A stretch of DNA of 64,000 nt from Gymnothorax reevesii (taxonomy: Eukaryota > Chordata > Actinopteri > Anguilliformes > Muraenidae): NCBI GenBank assembly GCA_029721435.1, contig CM056576.1:118781166-118845165 (forward strand), given 5' to 3'. Each line of letters begins with the position of its first letter. The stretch's first letter is position 1. The position numbers were made by a program, and so were the translations under genes. Under the pieces are notes generated by a model. That model saw only the letters and a program-made list of their open reading frames with translations. It was not told the DNA's origin and ran no database searches. This document shows, one piece after another, positions 34,396 through 47,305 of this stretch.

Positions 34396-34712
34396 ACCAC
34401 CGGTATGTTTGTAATTGTTTGTAATGGTTTGTAATTGAACTAATTGGAGAATAGGTTGTTGCGTAATATCATATGATGATTTCATTTGATAATTTATTAT
34501 GGTTATGAGAAATGTAGTTTAGAAATAAGGATTAGCAATCGAATATTGAATGTCTCAACCTTTCCTATGTTAAATAAAATAAAATTAATATTAAAATTCA
34601 GCCTATAACCGACAAACGCAATATTTCATTTCGCCTTATGTTGGCGCTTGACCTTAATACACCTTAATGTTGGCGCTTTTTTTCGACTTATGCGCATGGG
34701 GGAATAGACCCC

Positions 34713-35009
34713 ATTGTGCGTGTGGAAATGTTCTTTCTTTCACAAGTAAACTTGCATGAGTTCTACTGTCAATTTTATGCAATGAGACTTCATCAGGTGT
34801 TTTCGGGATCTTTGATAAGATCTTTTTTTTTTCCTGCCAATCTGATTACATCCACCACTGCTAAGCTAATCCTCCTCCACAATCCTCTCAGGTTTTAACA
34901 ATGCACTGGACAGTTTGCAACCCAGTTTACTGATTTCAGCAGTCACCTTAGCTGTTTTATAACAGTACTAACCAGTACTTATTTAAGGGTGATTGTAAAT
35001 ATTTTGTCA
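34713..35009. other. Non-coding stretch
   Basis: Nothing recognised between the Harbinger element and the LTR-like block. Confidence 0.4.
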
Positions 35010-35725
35010 CGTAGTATTAACCTTTATTAACTCATTAGCGAGCAGGTGCGATTCTGGCTTTTGTACATTCAGCCTGAGCTATCTCTGATTAACTGCATTT
35101 AAAAACCTGTGCTTTCCTTCGCTTTTCTTGTGGTGCTTTTTACTTGTCACGTTTGGATTACCTCAATCTAAACTGTCTAGCTTGATTGATGGTCTCAGCG
35201 TCTTGTCTCGAGTTATTATTGTTAATCTGGTTTTTGCGTAATTGTCTATTAATCCCACGTGTTCCTGTTTCAGTCCGAGATTGCATTTCGAGTCCCCGCC
35301 TCCTCTTGTGGCTATTAATGTGGCTGTATTGGGAGCGGATGTCAGACGGATCCTTGAGTTGACTCAGTCTTCATGGTGAAATCTCTGCGCCTGTGTCTTC
35401 TGAGTATTTCCTGAGTATTTTCCTTTTGCTTTTCCTGAGTCTTGTATTTTGCTGCGCCCTTGTCTTGTCTTCCTCTTGTTTAGTCTCCTAGTGTTGTCCG
35501 TTAGTTAGGTTCAGTTTTTGTTTTTCTAGTTTAGCCACTCTTTGAGTGAGTACCTTGGTTTTCCCCTGCCTTTGGCAGTGTATTTTAGTTCTCCCCACTG
35601 TTCAGTGCACAAGCACAGTGTTTTGTGTCTGGCGTGTCAGCCAAATTTTCTCCTAGTGTTTTTTGTGTTGAATAAACACTTCTGCATCCCGCACCTGGTG
35701 TTCACCGGACCTCTTCTTACACAGT
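35010..35725 (+). mobile_element. LTR-like block (solo LTR candidate)
   Basis: T/C-rich sequence ends with AATAAACACTTCTGCATCCC and CACCTGGTGTTCACCGGACC. The reverse complement of 45001-45616 ends with a closely similar arrangement (AATAAATCC.., CCGCATCTGGTGTC). Polyadenylation signal followed by a GC-richer terminal segment fits R-U5 of a fish Gypsy-type LTR. The 5' limit is uncertain and no internal retroelement genes are present. Confidence 0.45.
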
Positions 35726-37697
35726 GTTAAAATAATTTTTGCTGGCTGAATCATATTAGTCATTGCAATAGTGATTCAATCATGGGCTATTAAGTATTTA
35801 CTTATTTCAATCCAAACAGCCATTTTCTTTTCTTTTTTTTTTTTGGGTCAGGCAGGGTATTATATTTTTGCGAGGTCCAGAAAATGAATGAGAGTCGATA
35901 GGAAGCCAGACAAATGGGATGAACAGTGATGCGTTGGTGAGAACAGCTAATATACGAGTATTATTCATTTTATGACACTAATTAAGTAATGTAGCCACCA
36001 CAAAATTACTTGTGTTTTACCAAAGTGAAATATCCCTTGAACATGGTGATCAATCCTGTTCCTGGATATCCACTGTCCTATAGGATTTCAATTTGACCCA
36101 AAGCTTCATTCAACAGTTAAAGATCTGCATTGAACTGCAAAGTAGTAATCAGCTGTGCCAAATTGGGGTTGAAATGAAAATCTGCCGGATGGTACATTAC
36201 CAGAAACAGAGCTGGTTACCACTAATTTAACAGAAACATTGAAGGTCATTTAATCCTATATAATCTAATGGTCAGTTTAAGATGAGAGCAGATGAGGAAG
36301 GTGCTAGGGTGCATGCACTGCATCAACAGCCCCAGGAAAATAAGGATGTGTGACAAAAGTTCTTTATTCGTGCATATGGAAAGTGTCGCAATTCACAATC
36401 CCACATGATCTTAGCGGAGGCAGAACCCATTCTACTGCAGTGTCTCGTCATGCAGCTGTAGAATGGTTAAATGGATTCAGGCAGGGTATTTTCTAATCTG
36501 GGATAGCATTTGTGCAGCTCCCTGACTGAGGATGCATCCTTGATCCAGTGAATATAGCTCCAGACAAGCAGGATTGCATTCAGACAACTGAAGCCTTAAC
36601 GCATTGCACACCACTGGGGCCCTGTTTCAGCCTGTGTCCATTTGCTTGCAAGCATTTTCACATCAGTTTTTGCTGACGTTCCTTTTTCAATTATGCAGCT
36701 GGATAGAGAGCCCAGTGCAGAGCACCTGCCTCATCTTCACAGCCACACACGGATTCTGCATATCACAGCCTCTTTATGACTGCTATGCATCATTTTAACA
36801 TGCGAGTAAAGTTTTTAAAAACTCCTCACAGAGCACAACAGCTGTCAATATGAAATAAACTGTGCATCATTTTTCATTATTTTAACACAATATGAATTCA
36901 CTGACCATATCTTTCTGAGTCTTTTCTCAATCAACTCTACCACCAGCAAAATGTTTTGCACTTGGATACCATTTTGCTCATGCTTACATCTAATTTTCAA
37001 AACTATGAAAACTTACTTCATTTTCATACGATAACCATAGATAAAATTATGCAGGGAACAGAACATGAAATGTGCACAATATAAGCCTCTGGCATGTTGT
37101 TATATATTGCCGTGCTGTCTTCAGCATCATGGAGATGGAAGCCAGGCGGTCTACATACTTGTCTTTAAGACAAAGCTGGATTTATCTGGCAAGAAGATGG
37201 CAGGGAGGAAGAAATTTCATTGGAAAAAGTGCAGCGATAGATGTGCCCGGCTAGAGAGTGGCTAACATCACATTGTGTGCCACTCTATCACATGATAGTT
37301 GGTTCAGTGTTGTATTAACCACTCATGGGGTCTTACAACACTGAATATCTCATTACAATCCCTGTTGCTACTCACTGCTTTTCTCAGCTCACTTAGACAT
37401 ATGCTCGCTGGTAATAATCAGATTAAGGCTTTAAAGCCACGACAACAAATCTGTTTACACATTTCATTTTATCATTTAATGTGTTCGCATGAGTTAGTTT
37501 ACTGAACTATGCTTATCATCAAATGCCTTCCTATTGTAAGGGCACTTGCAATCCAATTAAGGCTAACGATTTGTTCTTAATACATTATTTTTCTAATTGG
37601 AATGGAACATTTTTGACCGTGTCTGCTCCAGTTCTCAATTAATAGAACAAATTGCTTCTCAGTTATCTATGTCTAGTTCTTAGGGTGAGGTAGATAT
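35726..37697. other. Non-coding stretch
   Basis: A T-run occurs near 35830. No gene or mobile element recognised; frames up to 68 codons lack motifs. Confidence 0.4.
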
Positions 37698-37860
37698 AGA
37701 GCTGCGGAAAACGTATTTGCCCCTTTGTAATTTTTTCTATTCTTGTCACATTCAAATGTTTGAGACCATCAAAGGAATATTATAAATAGACAAAGATAAC
37801 CCACCCAAGTTAACACAAAATGCAGCTCCTAAATGTTGATTTTATTTATTAATCAGTGAT
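37698..37860 (+). mobile_element. Truncated fish DNA repeat (GTATTTGCCCC type)
   Basis: TATAGAGCTGCGGAAAACGT, TATTTGCCCCTTTGTAATTT and TTAACACAAAATGCAG..GATTTTATTTATTA, in this order, match the start of a very common fish interspersed repeat as I know it. It stops abruptly at about 37860. The superfamily is not certain. Confidence 0.6.
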
Positions 37861-38089
37861 TAACCCCCCTCCCCCTTGCAAGTACATTGCAGAAACCCTC
37901 TCCTTCACCAGAGGGAAGTCTAACACAGTGGCACTCTGGCGAGGAGACATAAATACCTACACACCTGCTCACCGCCGCTCACCTTGAGTCTGACTTCTTT
38001 CAAGTAGTTTGGTTCCAGTGCCAGTGCTGCACATAGAGGTAAATCTGACTATATCTAGCCTGTGCCAGTCAACCTCCCACACAAGCACC
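37861..38089. other. Non-coding, C-rich stretch
   Basis: C-rich sequence, possibly part of the following LINE-like segment. Not recognised on its own. Confidence 0.3.
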
Positions 38090-38375
38090 AGCTCCTTCCC
38101 CAATAATGTGGAAAAATTCAATGTATAAATGAGTCAGTTCCTATAATTGGGGCCCCGAGCACCAGGGTCTCCACCCTTGTCTGCTTCCTGGTCTACATTG
38201 CGCCCAACCCCTACTCCTCTCCTTGTGAGGAGACGGCTCCATGTAACCCCTTTGGGTTAAGCCTGGTCAGGTCTCAGGAAAAGCCCAGCCACCAGCCGCT
38301 GACCTACAAGCTCCTCTCCCAGGCCCTGTTGATGAGGAGGCCTCGTGTCCCCATTCCGGTCGAGGTTTTCTCATT
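38090..38375 (+). mobile_element. Possible LINE 5' region fragment
   Basis: A GC-rich island in AT-rich DNA. CCCCTTTGGGTTAAGCCTGG, CAGGTCTCAGGAAAAGCCCA and GCCACCAGCCGCTGACC resemble the GC-rich 5' leader of a common fish non-LTR retrotransposon. No reverse transcriptase follows, so this would be an isolated fragment. Family uncertain. Confidence 0.35.
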
Positions 38376-41300
38376 TCCAATGTATCCCATACGGGTGAAA
38401 TAATTATTTTATTTCAAATGCAATCAAAAATGTCATTCCTGAAAAGGACGGCTTGATTCATGAAAAAAATAAAATAAAATTCTATTGATGATAATGCTGT
38501 GAAGAAAATGTAAGCACACATGAGGAGTTATTACAAAGTTTATAACCTTTCAGCTCTGATGATTATATGGATATTCTTAGATTAAAAGTTAGTTTTTATC
38601 AGAAATTACTTCATTTGCGTTGGTTGATCAATTTGTTAATTAGCCAAAGACAAATTGAAGCAGAAGTTCTTATATTGCATATTTGATACATATATTGCAT
38701 TTTTGGTACATTTTTGAACATACTTCCTAGGAGTATGTTCTCACTGTCATACATTCATAAAATGTTTTTACAATAAAAATGGCAATAAGCTCATTTCTCA
38801 GTACAATACCAGGGCATACACTGGCTTATCCTCGCCCGTAGGTGTGTTCATTAATATTTTTTTAAATGAGGCATGTAAAATACTTATTTGAGGGTCGTAA
38901 ATGTTCCCAGCTATTTTTACAAAAACAGTACAAACATGAGTGTATGTTTAAATGATCTACTGAAGTCTATTCACAAGTTTGATTCATTAATTAGCAAGTA
39001 TTATCTTTTATGGTTTGTTGTTAAACAAATGAATGCATCAACATAATGCATCAATCCAGCCTTCTTTTCCCCCCAGTGAAGAGCCTACACATTCACATTT
39101 TCTTTTGTTGCTGAGTTATGTTTTTATTTACATTTTCTGTTTTCTGTCATTTTTATCGTAAATTTCATCACCTGCCTCGTTGACTATAAACCATCACTTT
39201 GGCATTGTTAGCTTTTGGTGGGTAGCATTGATTGATGTGGGTTATTATTGCTGCAAGCTCTCAGCACAACAATCTAATCTGCCCCTATGGTACATCACCC
39301 CTGGCACAATGTCAACGAAACCATGATTCATATTCGCAAGTACTGTAATTATATAATGTAAAATATGCCTTGTCGTCTTATATGCATGTTTAGAAGTACA
39401 TTTTATGCGACATTTATGTAAATTTTTATATGCTTTACAGCCGTAAAACAGAAGCTGTTTTATATTGTGAGAAAGCACCTGCATTTGTGTCAATGCGAGT
39501 GCTGTTTTTGAAAAGTTGTGAAAAGTACTATGCTAACAAGCCTTTGATTTATAAGGACTTGAAATCATTAGTGCCCTGATGCTGGAGTTATATCATATAG
39601 CCAGCAGGAAATTCCATTACCCATTCATTCGATAATCTAAAACCTTTTTCTCAGCAAAGGGATAGGATGCTACTAGCGTGGGTTACATAGGTTTAATTTA
39701 TTTTAATACTGCGCAGTTGCAATCAGATGAGCTCTGACTGCATATTTTCAAAAAAGATGAATAATCACAACTTACAATCAAGTCATGTCTCATGCCAGTG
39801 GGGGGAAAAAACATTCTTATCTTAAAATGTAGGCAATGGTGGAATTTAACGCAGATACTATCAGATAACTGATTCTTCAATTAAAATAGGTTGAGAGAAA
39901 TTTGAATTAGTTGAAAGAAAAAATAATATATAAAAGATGAGCAAGAATACTTGATATGAGCACAATCCATCCTACAGCCTTGGAATGTATTATTGAGATG
40001 ATTGGTTTAGCTAATAAACGGTTCGTATAACAGGATTTATGAGTCAGACTCTTGCTGAGAGAACGATAGCCTTGTAATTGTCTTGGGATAATTGCATCAA
40101 TCACAAAACATCCTTTTTAATTAAAAAGATTACTATGGCACAGATTTTTTTTTACACGATTGTGCTTCCTTCTATATTGCAGTAGATTTAAAAAATCAGA
40201 AAATCAAGCGGGTGGCACAGGCTGGCTAGGGATCTAAAGAGAACTCATGAACCAATCACAGGGAATTTGTATCTTATTGGCAGTGGCCAGTGTACTTTTC
40301 CATATGGATGTACACTTCTCCAGCGCAAGCTCAGATATGCTATTAAAAAAGGATTATAATTCACTTTCGTCCCACTTGTTTACATAAGACCACTGCAGGT
40401 GGATGCAGTCTTTTTTCCTTACTCCTGGGATTTCTGCCTGCTACAGTTCTGCCAAATGCAACAACACTGAGGCATTGTCAACAAATAAAGTGAAGAAGAT
40501 GATATTTGTGAGACAAATGTTTCTACCTTTCCTGAAATAGAAATAATTACGCTATTTTTTTTTCAGATGAGCCTTTTGAAAACACCTGCTCCTATCACCT
40601 GGTTTTCCTGCTACACTGTGTTTTTGCTCAGACAGAGCGTTCCCTGCAGGTGGAAGTCAGCCTGTTTGTGATGCCGTCATACTGTAGCACTTGAAGGCAG
40701 ACTTCCCTTTGATCTAGTGTCATTTCCGCAGCTCCCGCTGGTTCTCTCATTATTCCCAAAGCTTTAATTTTCCATGTGACTGCACTCCGTGCTTTATTTT
40801 TTTAAACCTCTGGTCAGGTGTGTCTTTCATTTAATATGGACTCATATGGAAATTTGTCCTATTGAAACAGTCTGTTATTAAGAGTTAAACATCTGTTTGT
40901 GTGCCCTGGTTTCATGTTGTTTTTGTTGTTTTGTTTTGGGGGATATTCTTTGCGATTGCATTGACAGTTGAGTCACGTCATTCACAAAACAGTCATGTTT
41001 ACCAAAAATGACACTTTGATATTCAAGGTGAGTACAAGTCCTCGAATATGAAGAAGGTCTCTTAATATGCATTATCTTCTGCTGAGCATGTGGCCAAGGA
41101 TTTTTGCCTGGTGAAATGTAGGTCAGGATTGTCTAAATATATTGAGATGTAATTTGCATTTTTAGTTGGTTTGTCACAGAAAGTGTCTTGAGAAAGATAC
41201 ACCAATATCGTGTCACATAATTTGAGTGTGTCCTCAGAAACATGTTTCCAGTTAGCTTTTATAACTGATGTCTTGTTAATTGGTTAACATAAATAGCAAG

Positions 41301-41523
41301 CATTTGCTGACCAAATGTTTATTGTAGCATCACTTGTTTATTCACAAGAAAGCTGTGTAGATCTGAGTCTAGGGGTTGAATTTACATTTGGAGTCGACTG
41401 CAGCTGTATGTCAACATGAGGACCCGGAAAGTCAATACCAGGCCATCAGGAAGCTGCGAATGCAGAGCTAGGTCAACAAAAACGGCATCACTGTCCCGAG
41501 GCATTTGCATTTAGCTTCATATA
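38376..41523. other. Long non-coding stretch
   Basis: No gene, RNA gene or transposon recognised. Several A/T-rich runs and chance frames of up to 82 codons. Confidence 0.4.
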
Positions 41524-41880
41524 CACAGTAAAAATCATTGTGTCAATTTTACTCTTTAAGAGTGGAATTTAACTCTCTGTCACATAACATTTGGTCCCAC
41601 TCAAAATCAGTGTAGAATTTACTCTATAGCCAGTGTAAGATTTTTAGAGTTAATTTTACTCTATTTTGTGTCAAAATTAACAATGAGGTGTGTAAAAATA
41701 TTTAACACTATAGGGAATCATCACCCTGCAGAGTAGATTTTGTCCTTGTGTGGAAGTGGGAATTAACTCTCACTTTTGACACTTCCATTTAGACACTTTC
41801 ACTCTGCATAGTGCTATAACTACCCTATCCAGAGGAAAATAGGTTTACACTGCAATATTGACACTCCATTTTTTACTGTG
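41524..41880. mobile_element. TIR element CACAGTAAAAA..TTTTTACTGTG
   Basis: The terminal 11 bp are perfect inverted repeats, and further paired words follow (TGTCAATTTTACTC at the left, ATATTGACACTCCA at the right). TA flanks both ends. Repeats of TTTTACTCT/AATTAACTCT inside are typical of this non-coding fish MITE type. No transposase; superfamily uncertain. Confidence 0.8.
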
Positions 41881-42479
41881 TACAATACATGAATAGGCCT
41901 TTGAGTGGGTTTTTTTTTTTTTTACCACAAACATACTCTGTGATGTACAAATACCATCTCCTCAAACGTTCACATAAAACAAAACAGAACCTGACAGCTG
42001 CACATACATTTATCTTGTTTTCAAGTCGCAGTCCTCAGGGATGCTGTTCTTCAGTTAACTCAATGGCATAAACATGCATGTTCCTGTCATGCTCGCAGTG
42101 TTGGCTCTCGCATGAGTTGATTCGCGAGGTGACCCTCCAGTAACAACAGGACTTGTTAATAATTTGCCACATTCGGTTTTTCCTTTGCTGAAATTCAATT
42201 ACACAGACCTGTTCTGAAAGAATAGTGCGAAAGTGCGGTCCAGAGGTGGCAAATCCAGCGTTCAAAAATTAAAAATCCGGGTGGAGGTGGGAATAGTTAG
42301 GGATCGAGGGAATGGAATTTTATGGAATGAGGAAAAAGGGAAAATACTTTGCACTCCTCGCTCATTGATGTATAACCCATGCTTGCATTTTCTTCAATAA
42401 AATGTTGAGACCAAAAAAAAAAAAAAAGTAAAAATCCCGCCACGTTTATCTTTTCAGCAGTCATCCCACACTAAGGGTG
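41881..42479. other. Non-coding stretch
   Basis: T-run near 41911 and A-run near 42412. Nothing recognised. Confidence 0.4.
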
Positions 42480-42670
42480 AAGTGTATGGTTTTTCGGTGG
42501 AATTTGATTTTTTTTATCAGTTGTGTAGCACAAAAATGGTTTCATCAAATTTCATGAAATTTTCAAGAAAAGTATGCAATGGTCCTAGGTTCACCTGATT
42601 AAATTTTGGGCCTGATTCGGTCTAGGTCTAGGTCAAGGTCATCAAAAGGCTAGGCTGGGTATTTTTTTGC
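42480..42670 (+). repeat. Dispersed repeat, first of two related copies
   Basis: CATCAAATTTCATGAAATTTTCAAG followed by CCTGATTAAATTTTGGG and GGTCTAGGTCTAGGTCAAGG. The same phrases in the same order recur at 44515-44775. Together they resemble a fish repeat with a GATTAAATTTTGGTG core. Confidence 0.5.
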
Positions 42671-44514
42671 CAGGCTCCATTTGTTTCACAAATTACTTCA
42701 CCAATTTGTACTATTGCTTGTTGGAAGAGTTGTGCAGAATGGCAGATCCGGCCGAGAGAAACAAAACTCTGGGCAGGAGTTTTACGGTCTGAACCTGGAT
42801 TTTCCACTTCTGATGAAGTCCTCAATTAAGACTCAGACGTCCTTTGGTTTTACGCTCAAAAGGGGCCCCCTGGCTCTTGCCCCAACCTGGCCCTGTTCAG
42901 TGGGGTGCATCTTCTGTGTGACTGATGACGATGCTTCTTTAAAATAAAAAAAGATTCAATGCATACCTTAACAATTTTCTACTAAGCATAATTTTCTTGT
43001 TTTTTTTTTGTACGTCTGCACAGTGACAAAAAGCTTTATAAAGGCCAGTAATTTATCGTTCAGTCCAACAGGCACAGGTCACTACTCAGCTGCCTTCATC
43101 ATTCTGTTGTTTCCTTGTCTGATTTGCAGTTATTTGTTAGCCTGGAATAATGTTTGTCAGACTGCAAAAAGGTGAACGCTAATTTAATTTCCTCTAAATT
43201 AAAAACTAAATCCTGAGAACATCATGAAGTCAAATTTGAAGTCAAATAATGGCAATGCTGTTTGGCAATGCTTAGTGATGCCTGTTTTCCCCACTACATT
43301 TCTTATCATCACTACCACATTTTCATTTACCCGGGCCGGAGTTTTTGCACAACTCATTTTTTTCTTCTGCGGGGAATAAGGAATGTATCTGAGCTTATAT
43401 GCATACTATAACCAATGTTTTATGAATGCAAACTTGTTTATTTGTCATAAATCAACCCTTAGGGGATTGGACTGGGTTTTCTGATTTACTGCTTTTGCGT
43501 GTAAAAAGTTACTCATAGCGCATGAGCATGAACTCAGTTGCAAGTTCAGATGAAGATCAGAACTGAAAGAAGGGTAAAATGGAGACATTAATCCTCAGTT
43601 TCCGACTTTGTTACTTTGCTCTTCGTATCAGGGGCCTCGCAATTTGTAGATCAGGCTGAGTATGGTTGGCTGTAGTCTCTGTTCGTGATATTAATAGTAC
43701 AGTGCCTACATATTGTATTCACAGCCTGCTAGCGTATAAGAATGGACCATATATTTCTGCTCACTCGTACCGTATTTACATATATTCACAACCCTCTCCT
43801 CTCCCACGCTTTTCAATCGCAGCCTCCAACTTGTCAAGATGTATCTGCTTATTTAGCCCGATTGAAATTTCAAAATGGCCACCCTGTAAGTGAGTTCTTG
43901 AACTGCCCCTGCTCCCAACACACTTTTTTCTATTTTAAAATGTGCAAAGCTGTCAGAAACTCATTTTGAAACAAAGCCTTAGAGACCATACATCTCTCCA
44001 ACTTCCATATCCAGTCTCGGCTGCAAATTCTACCAACTAACCTGTCACACTCTGCTTTAATCCGCGAACAAGGCTTTTTTTTTTCAGATAGTGCTTGAAA
44101 AAAAGCCACGCTTGTAATAAAAGATGGGGAAAAAAAGGTTTTTACAATTTAAGATTTCAAAGGCCATCTCCAAGGCCTTTATTTGATGAAGCCATTTTTC
44201 ATTCTGTCTGGATAATTAGACATCATCTTGACATCATCAGTCAGAGTCAACCAATTATTGCCCTCAACATGTTTCCTTTATTCTTTTTATTATATATTTC
44301 CTCCAACCCACCTCACTGATTCTTTAAACCTACACCCATTTGTCTTCTTCCTGGGTATCAGCTGACAGCCCCAGGCAGTGCTCACCTTACCTTCTTTAAA
44401 TACCCGCCACTCCAAAGGCCAGATCTACATCATCCCTCATCTGTGGGCAGTATTTAGATATAAGCAGTTGAGCTGGGCTACCTGACTAAGAGTGATTTAC
44501 TTTTTATCTAAACT
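42671..44514. other. Non-coding stretch
   Basis: No gene recognised; frames of up to 88 codons have no motif. Confidence 0.4.
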
Positions 44515-44775
44515 GTAGGGCAGGGGGTCCGTGGGTGGTAGTTATTAATATTTTTTTTTCTGTATTCTCCTTTTTAGTTTTTTCAAAAACTAATGGCTGC
44601 ATTTTAATGAAATTTTCAGGGTAGGTGGGTATTGAGTCAAGGAAGAGGTGATTAAATTTTGGTCTATGAGATATACTCCAAAGTTCAAGATTTCAAGTCT
44701 TTCCAATGGGCCGTGCTTTTGGCTTTGCTGTCCCCTGGCAGCGGAGGTTCTGCGCTTTCTGAGTGCTCCTCTAGC
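44515..44775 (+). repeat. Dispersed repeat, second related copy
   Basis: TTTTAATGAAATTTTCAGGG.., GGTGATTAAATTTTGG and, at the end, GGCAGCGGAGGTTCTGCGCT then TTCTGAGTGC. The closing phrase is typical of the fish repeat that ends GGCGGAGGTCTGCGCTCTCTGAGTGC. The frame at 44659-44868 is a by-product. Confidence 0.6.
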
Positions 44776-45000
44776 TTAACAATGTTATGTCATTCTTGGG
44801 TTGTATTTACCCCCCACAAAATTAGCATTGAACAAAAGGACTCTTCTTTTGCACAAAAAAAAACTTGAATCCAATATGATATCAAAATGATCCTCCACTC
44901 AGTGAAATCTAAAAATCTAACAATTAAATGCCAAATGTCTTTATCTAACTAGCATCGCCAAGTTGAGAAGTTTAATTTCTAATCTTTTTTTTTTTCATTC

Positions 45001-45616
45001 ATGATATGGGATCAGTAAGACACCAGATGCGGGGAGAAGGGAATGAGGATTTATTTCCAAACAAAACAAAACAGGCACGAGGGCCAACAAAAAACTTGGC
45101 CCAAAGGGTTGCAAAAACAAACTAAGGTAAGCTACACAGAGCTATAAACAATAAATGCAAAAGGCAAAAAACAAAAGGCACTGGAAACTCCAGGCGAGAA
45201 GATCAAGAAAAACAAATAACAAGACTAAATATATATACACAAAACAAGAGGCTAGGACGAGACCTGAAACTAGAAATGCTTAGGGAATCTTGACAATAAG
45301 AACTTGGCTAAACTTGCACATGCAATGAGACGCGAGAAACAAAACTTGAGACACTGTCTGCCAGCCAACTTCCACCGCATCCAGATAAAGGCTTGGAAAT
45401 CATGACATGAGGGGTAACACCTGGAGAGAGAGAGAGAAACAAGGGGCATGGCAAGATCAAGACATGGACAGAGATTGGATGACATGACCTGCTCATTAAG
45501 AGAATGAGCGTGCTCAGCTTAAGTACCAATTAAGTATGCAGTTTGGAAGCAAGCATGAATGTTAAGAACAGAAAAGCACAGCAAGATCTTGAAATAGCAA
45601 AGCAGGAATCATGACA
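45001..45616 (-). mobile_element. LTR-like block in minus orientation
   Basis: On the minus strand it begins TGTCATGATTCCTGC (45616) and ends with a polyadenylation-like AATAAATCC, then CCGCATCTGGTGTCTTAC, similar to the end of the block at 35010-35725. TGTCA at the start fits an LTR. Its plus-strand text (AGGCACGAGGGCC, AAAACTTGGCC and so on) is a familiar fish interspersed sequence. A (GA)n tract lies at about 45423-45437. No gag-pol and no confirmed duplication. Confidence 0.5.
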
Positions 45617-46080
45617 ATAAACTCCCTGTCTAAATTAGTAGTATTATTAATGTGCCTATCTAAGAATTACACCAACCCAGTGAGTGTTAGTAAATGTTAG
45701 TAACTTAAAAACAGTTAATTGTCAATTAAGCTTAGAGAGCCCCGAATCAGCACAGCACAGAAGGAAGAGGGAAATACCAAAGCCAACCAGAGCTCTGAAA
45801 TGTGCAACAACGAAGGCACGAGGCGGAACGCAGACAAGCGGTGGAGTGGCATGGCAGACCTGGCATGAAACAAAACACGGAAAAGTAAAAACATGGACAT
45901 GGACATGAATAATGAAATGCTTGAACCTGATACAAGAAACTGTTAAAACTGTGACTATGAACATGGCTATGAACTATGAAACTATGAACTATGAAATCTT
46001 GAACATGAAACTGTTAAAACCATGAATAATACTGTTCTGGCCAAAGGCCAGAACCCCGGAACACAACAATTCAGGGCACA
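45617..46080 (-). repeat. Possible LTR-family relative with short tandem repeats
   Basis: Minus-strand text CTAACATTTACTAACACTCA resembles the ACTAACATT..TTACTAAC region of the LTR-like blocks at 26.1 and 49.1 kb. Simple repeats of CTATGAA/ATGGACA occupy about 45894-46030. A perfect stem-loop, TTCTGGCC AAA GGCCAGAA, lies at 46035-46053. Family link is tentative. Confidence 0.35.
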
Positions 46081-46497
46081 ACTAAAAGCAGTTGGCAACT
46101 ATTATTAATCTAGACCCATAGTTATAAGTTATTTGCACTACTGTAAGAGGAATCATGAGGAATCGAATATCACAACCTATGTGAACTTGGCATTCCATAC
46201 ATGCAATTCTTGGGCTGGTGTATCCTGTGACGCTTTCGCCCATAGTATCGACACACATTGACATCTTTGATCCAACACTGGTGTGACAGACAACCAGTGA
46301 GCAAAAAGCAAAATCTCGTTTGTGATCCAATAAAGCCAAAAAGACACCATTTTAGTTTATTTTTGAGAGAGAAAACAAAATGTCCACAATTTTCATTATC
46401 AGGGTTGTGAATCTACCTTTGCTCATCTGACAGTTCATGGGTCCTGTCACCAGAAATGCCTCCTAATAAGTACACGCCCTGGTTACCTTGCCAACAA
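46081..46497. other. Non-coding stretch
   Basis: Nothing recognised. Confidence 0.4.
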
Positions 46498-46573
46498 GCC
46501 TGGCTCTTTGGCAATGTGGTCAGTGTGTGTGACTTTTACGCGGGAGTCTGGTGTTCAGTTCCCCGCCCGGGTC
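46498..46573 (+). mobile_element. tRNA-like SINE head
   Basis: TGGCAATGTGGTCAGTG resembles a tRNA A box, and GGTGTTCAGTTCCCC, about 35 bases later, a B box; CGGG.. pairs lie around them. It is too degenerate for a functional tRNA and is most likely the head of an old SINE. Confidence 0.45.
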
Positions 46574-46734
46574 CTCCTGCAGCCTGCCACACTAGCTAAT
46601 GTATATCTGCAGAGTTGGCTACCATAAGCCAGTCAATTACCGCGGCTCCCCTGTTTCTTCTACCTTAACTGCAGAAAAACGCTGCCATCATTTTGACTGC
46701 CAACTCCGAAGTTAACGAGATAATATACATAGTA

Positions 46735-46800
46735 ACTCATGGCCACGAGATGTTTTTCCTCAATTTAGTTAACTCATGGCCTCTAGATGGTTCCCTCAAT
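46735..46800 (+). repeat. Two-copy tandem ACTCATGGCC repeat
   Basis: TAACTCATGGCCACGAGATG is followed about 50 bp later by TAACTCATGGCCTCTAGATG, each continuing with CCTCAATT. It resembles a fish repeat with a CTCGTGGCCACGAGAT core. Looser echoes extend to about 47140. Confidence 0.65.
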
Positions 46801-47305
46801 TGAATCCTTGAGTTTCCATAGGCCCCTACTCCAAGCAACACTGTTTTTCAAAAAAGGGAAATATTGATTTTTTTTTTTTTGCCCAGATGTTAGGACCCAT
46901 ATATTTTTAGTTTATTTCTTTTCAGGAGAGGTTCATTTGGATATTTTTAGCTGAAATAACAAGAAAGTTCCCTTTTTTATGATAAGAAATACAGACCTCT
47001 GATTCATTGGAGTTGGGCCCTTTGTAAACTCAACGATTCAATTAAGTCCTTCCCTCGACTTAATGACCTCAAATTGGGGGAACGACTTGTATCATGTGCC
47101 CATGAGTAAACTAAATTGTGAGAATGACTTACCTCGAGGCCAAATGCAAATGTATTTTTTCATGTCATTGCACTTCTCTGTATTATCTACTATGCGAGTA
47201 AGTGCTTTGAGCCTACAGCGGCAATGACCTCAAAAGAAAGAGACATTGTTTTTTGAATGGTAATTTGGTCACAAGAGAACATAATCAATGCATGCTTTAA
47301 AAGAC

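Larger units (their letters stand above)
32345..34712. mobile_element. PIF/Harbinger DNA transposon, decayed
   Basis: The termini are inverted: the left reads GGGGTCTAATCTCCCAT and the right, reverse-complemented, GGGGTCTATTCCCCCAT. CAAGTC/TAAGTC follows within each TIR. Inside are the two proteins expected of the superfamily, a Myb-like DNA-binding protein on the plus strand and a HARBI1-like transposase on the minus strand, in tail-to-tail order. Both are broken. The bases just outside (left TGA, right ATT) do not form a clean 3-bp duplication. Length is about 2.4 kb. Confidence 0.85.
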
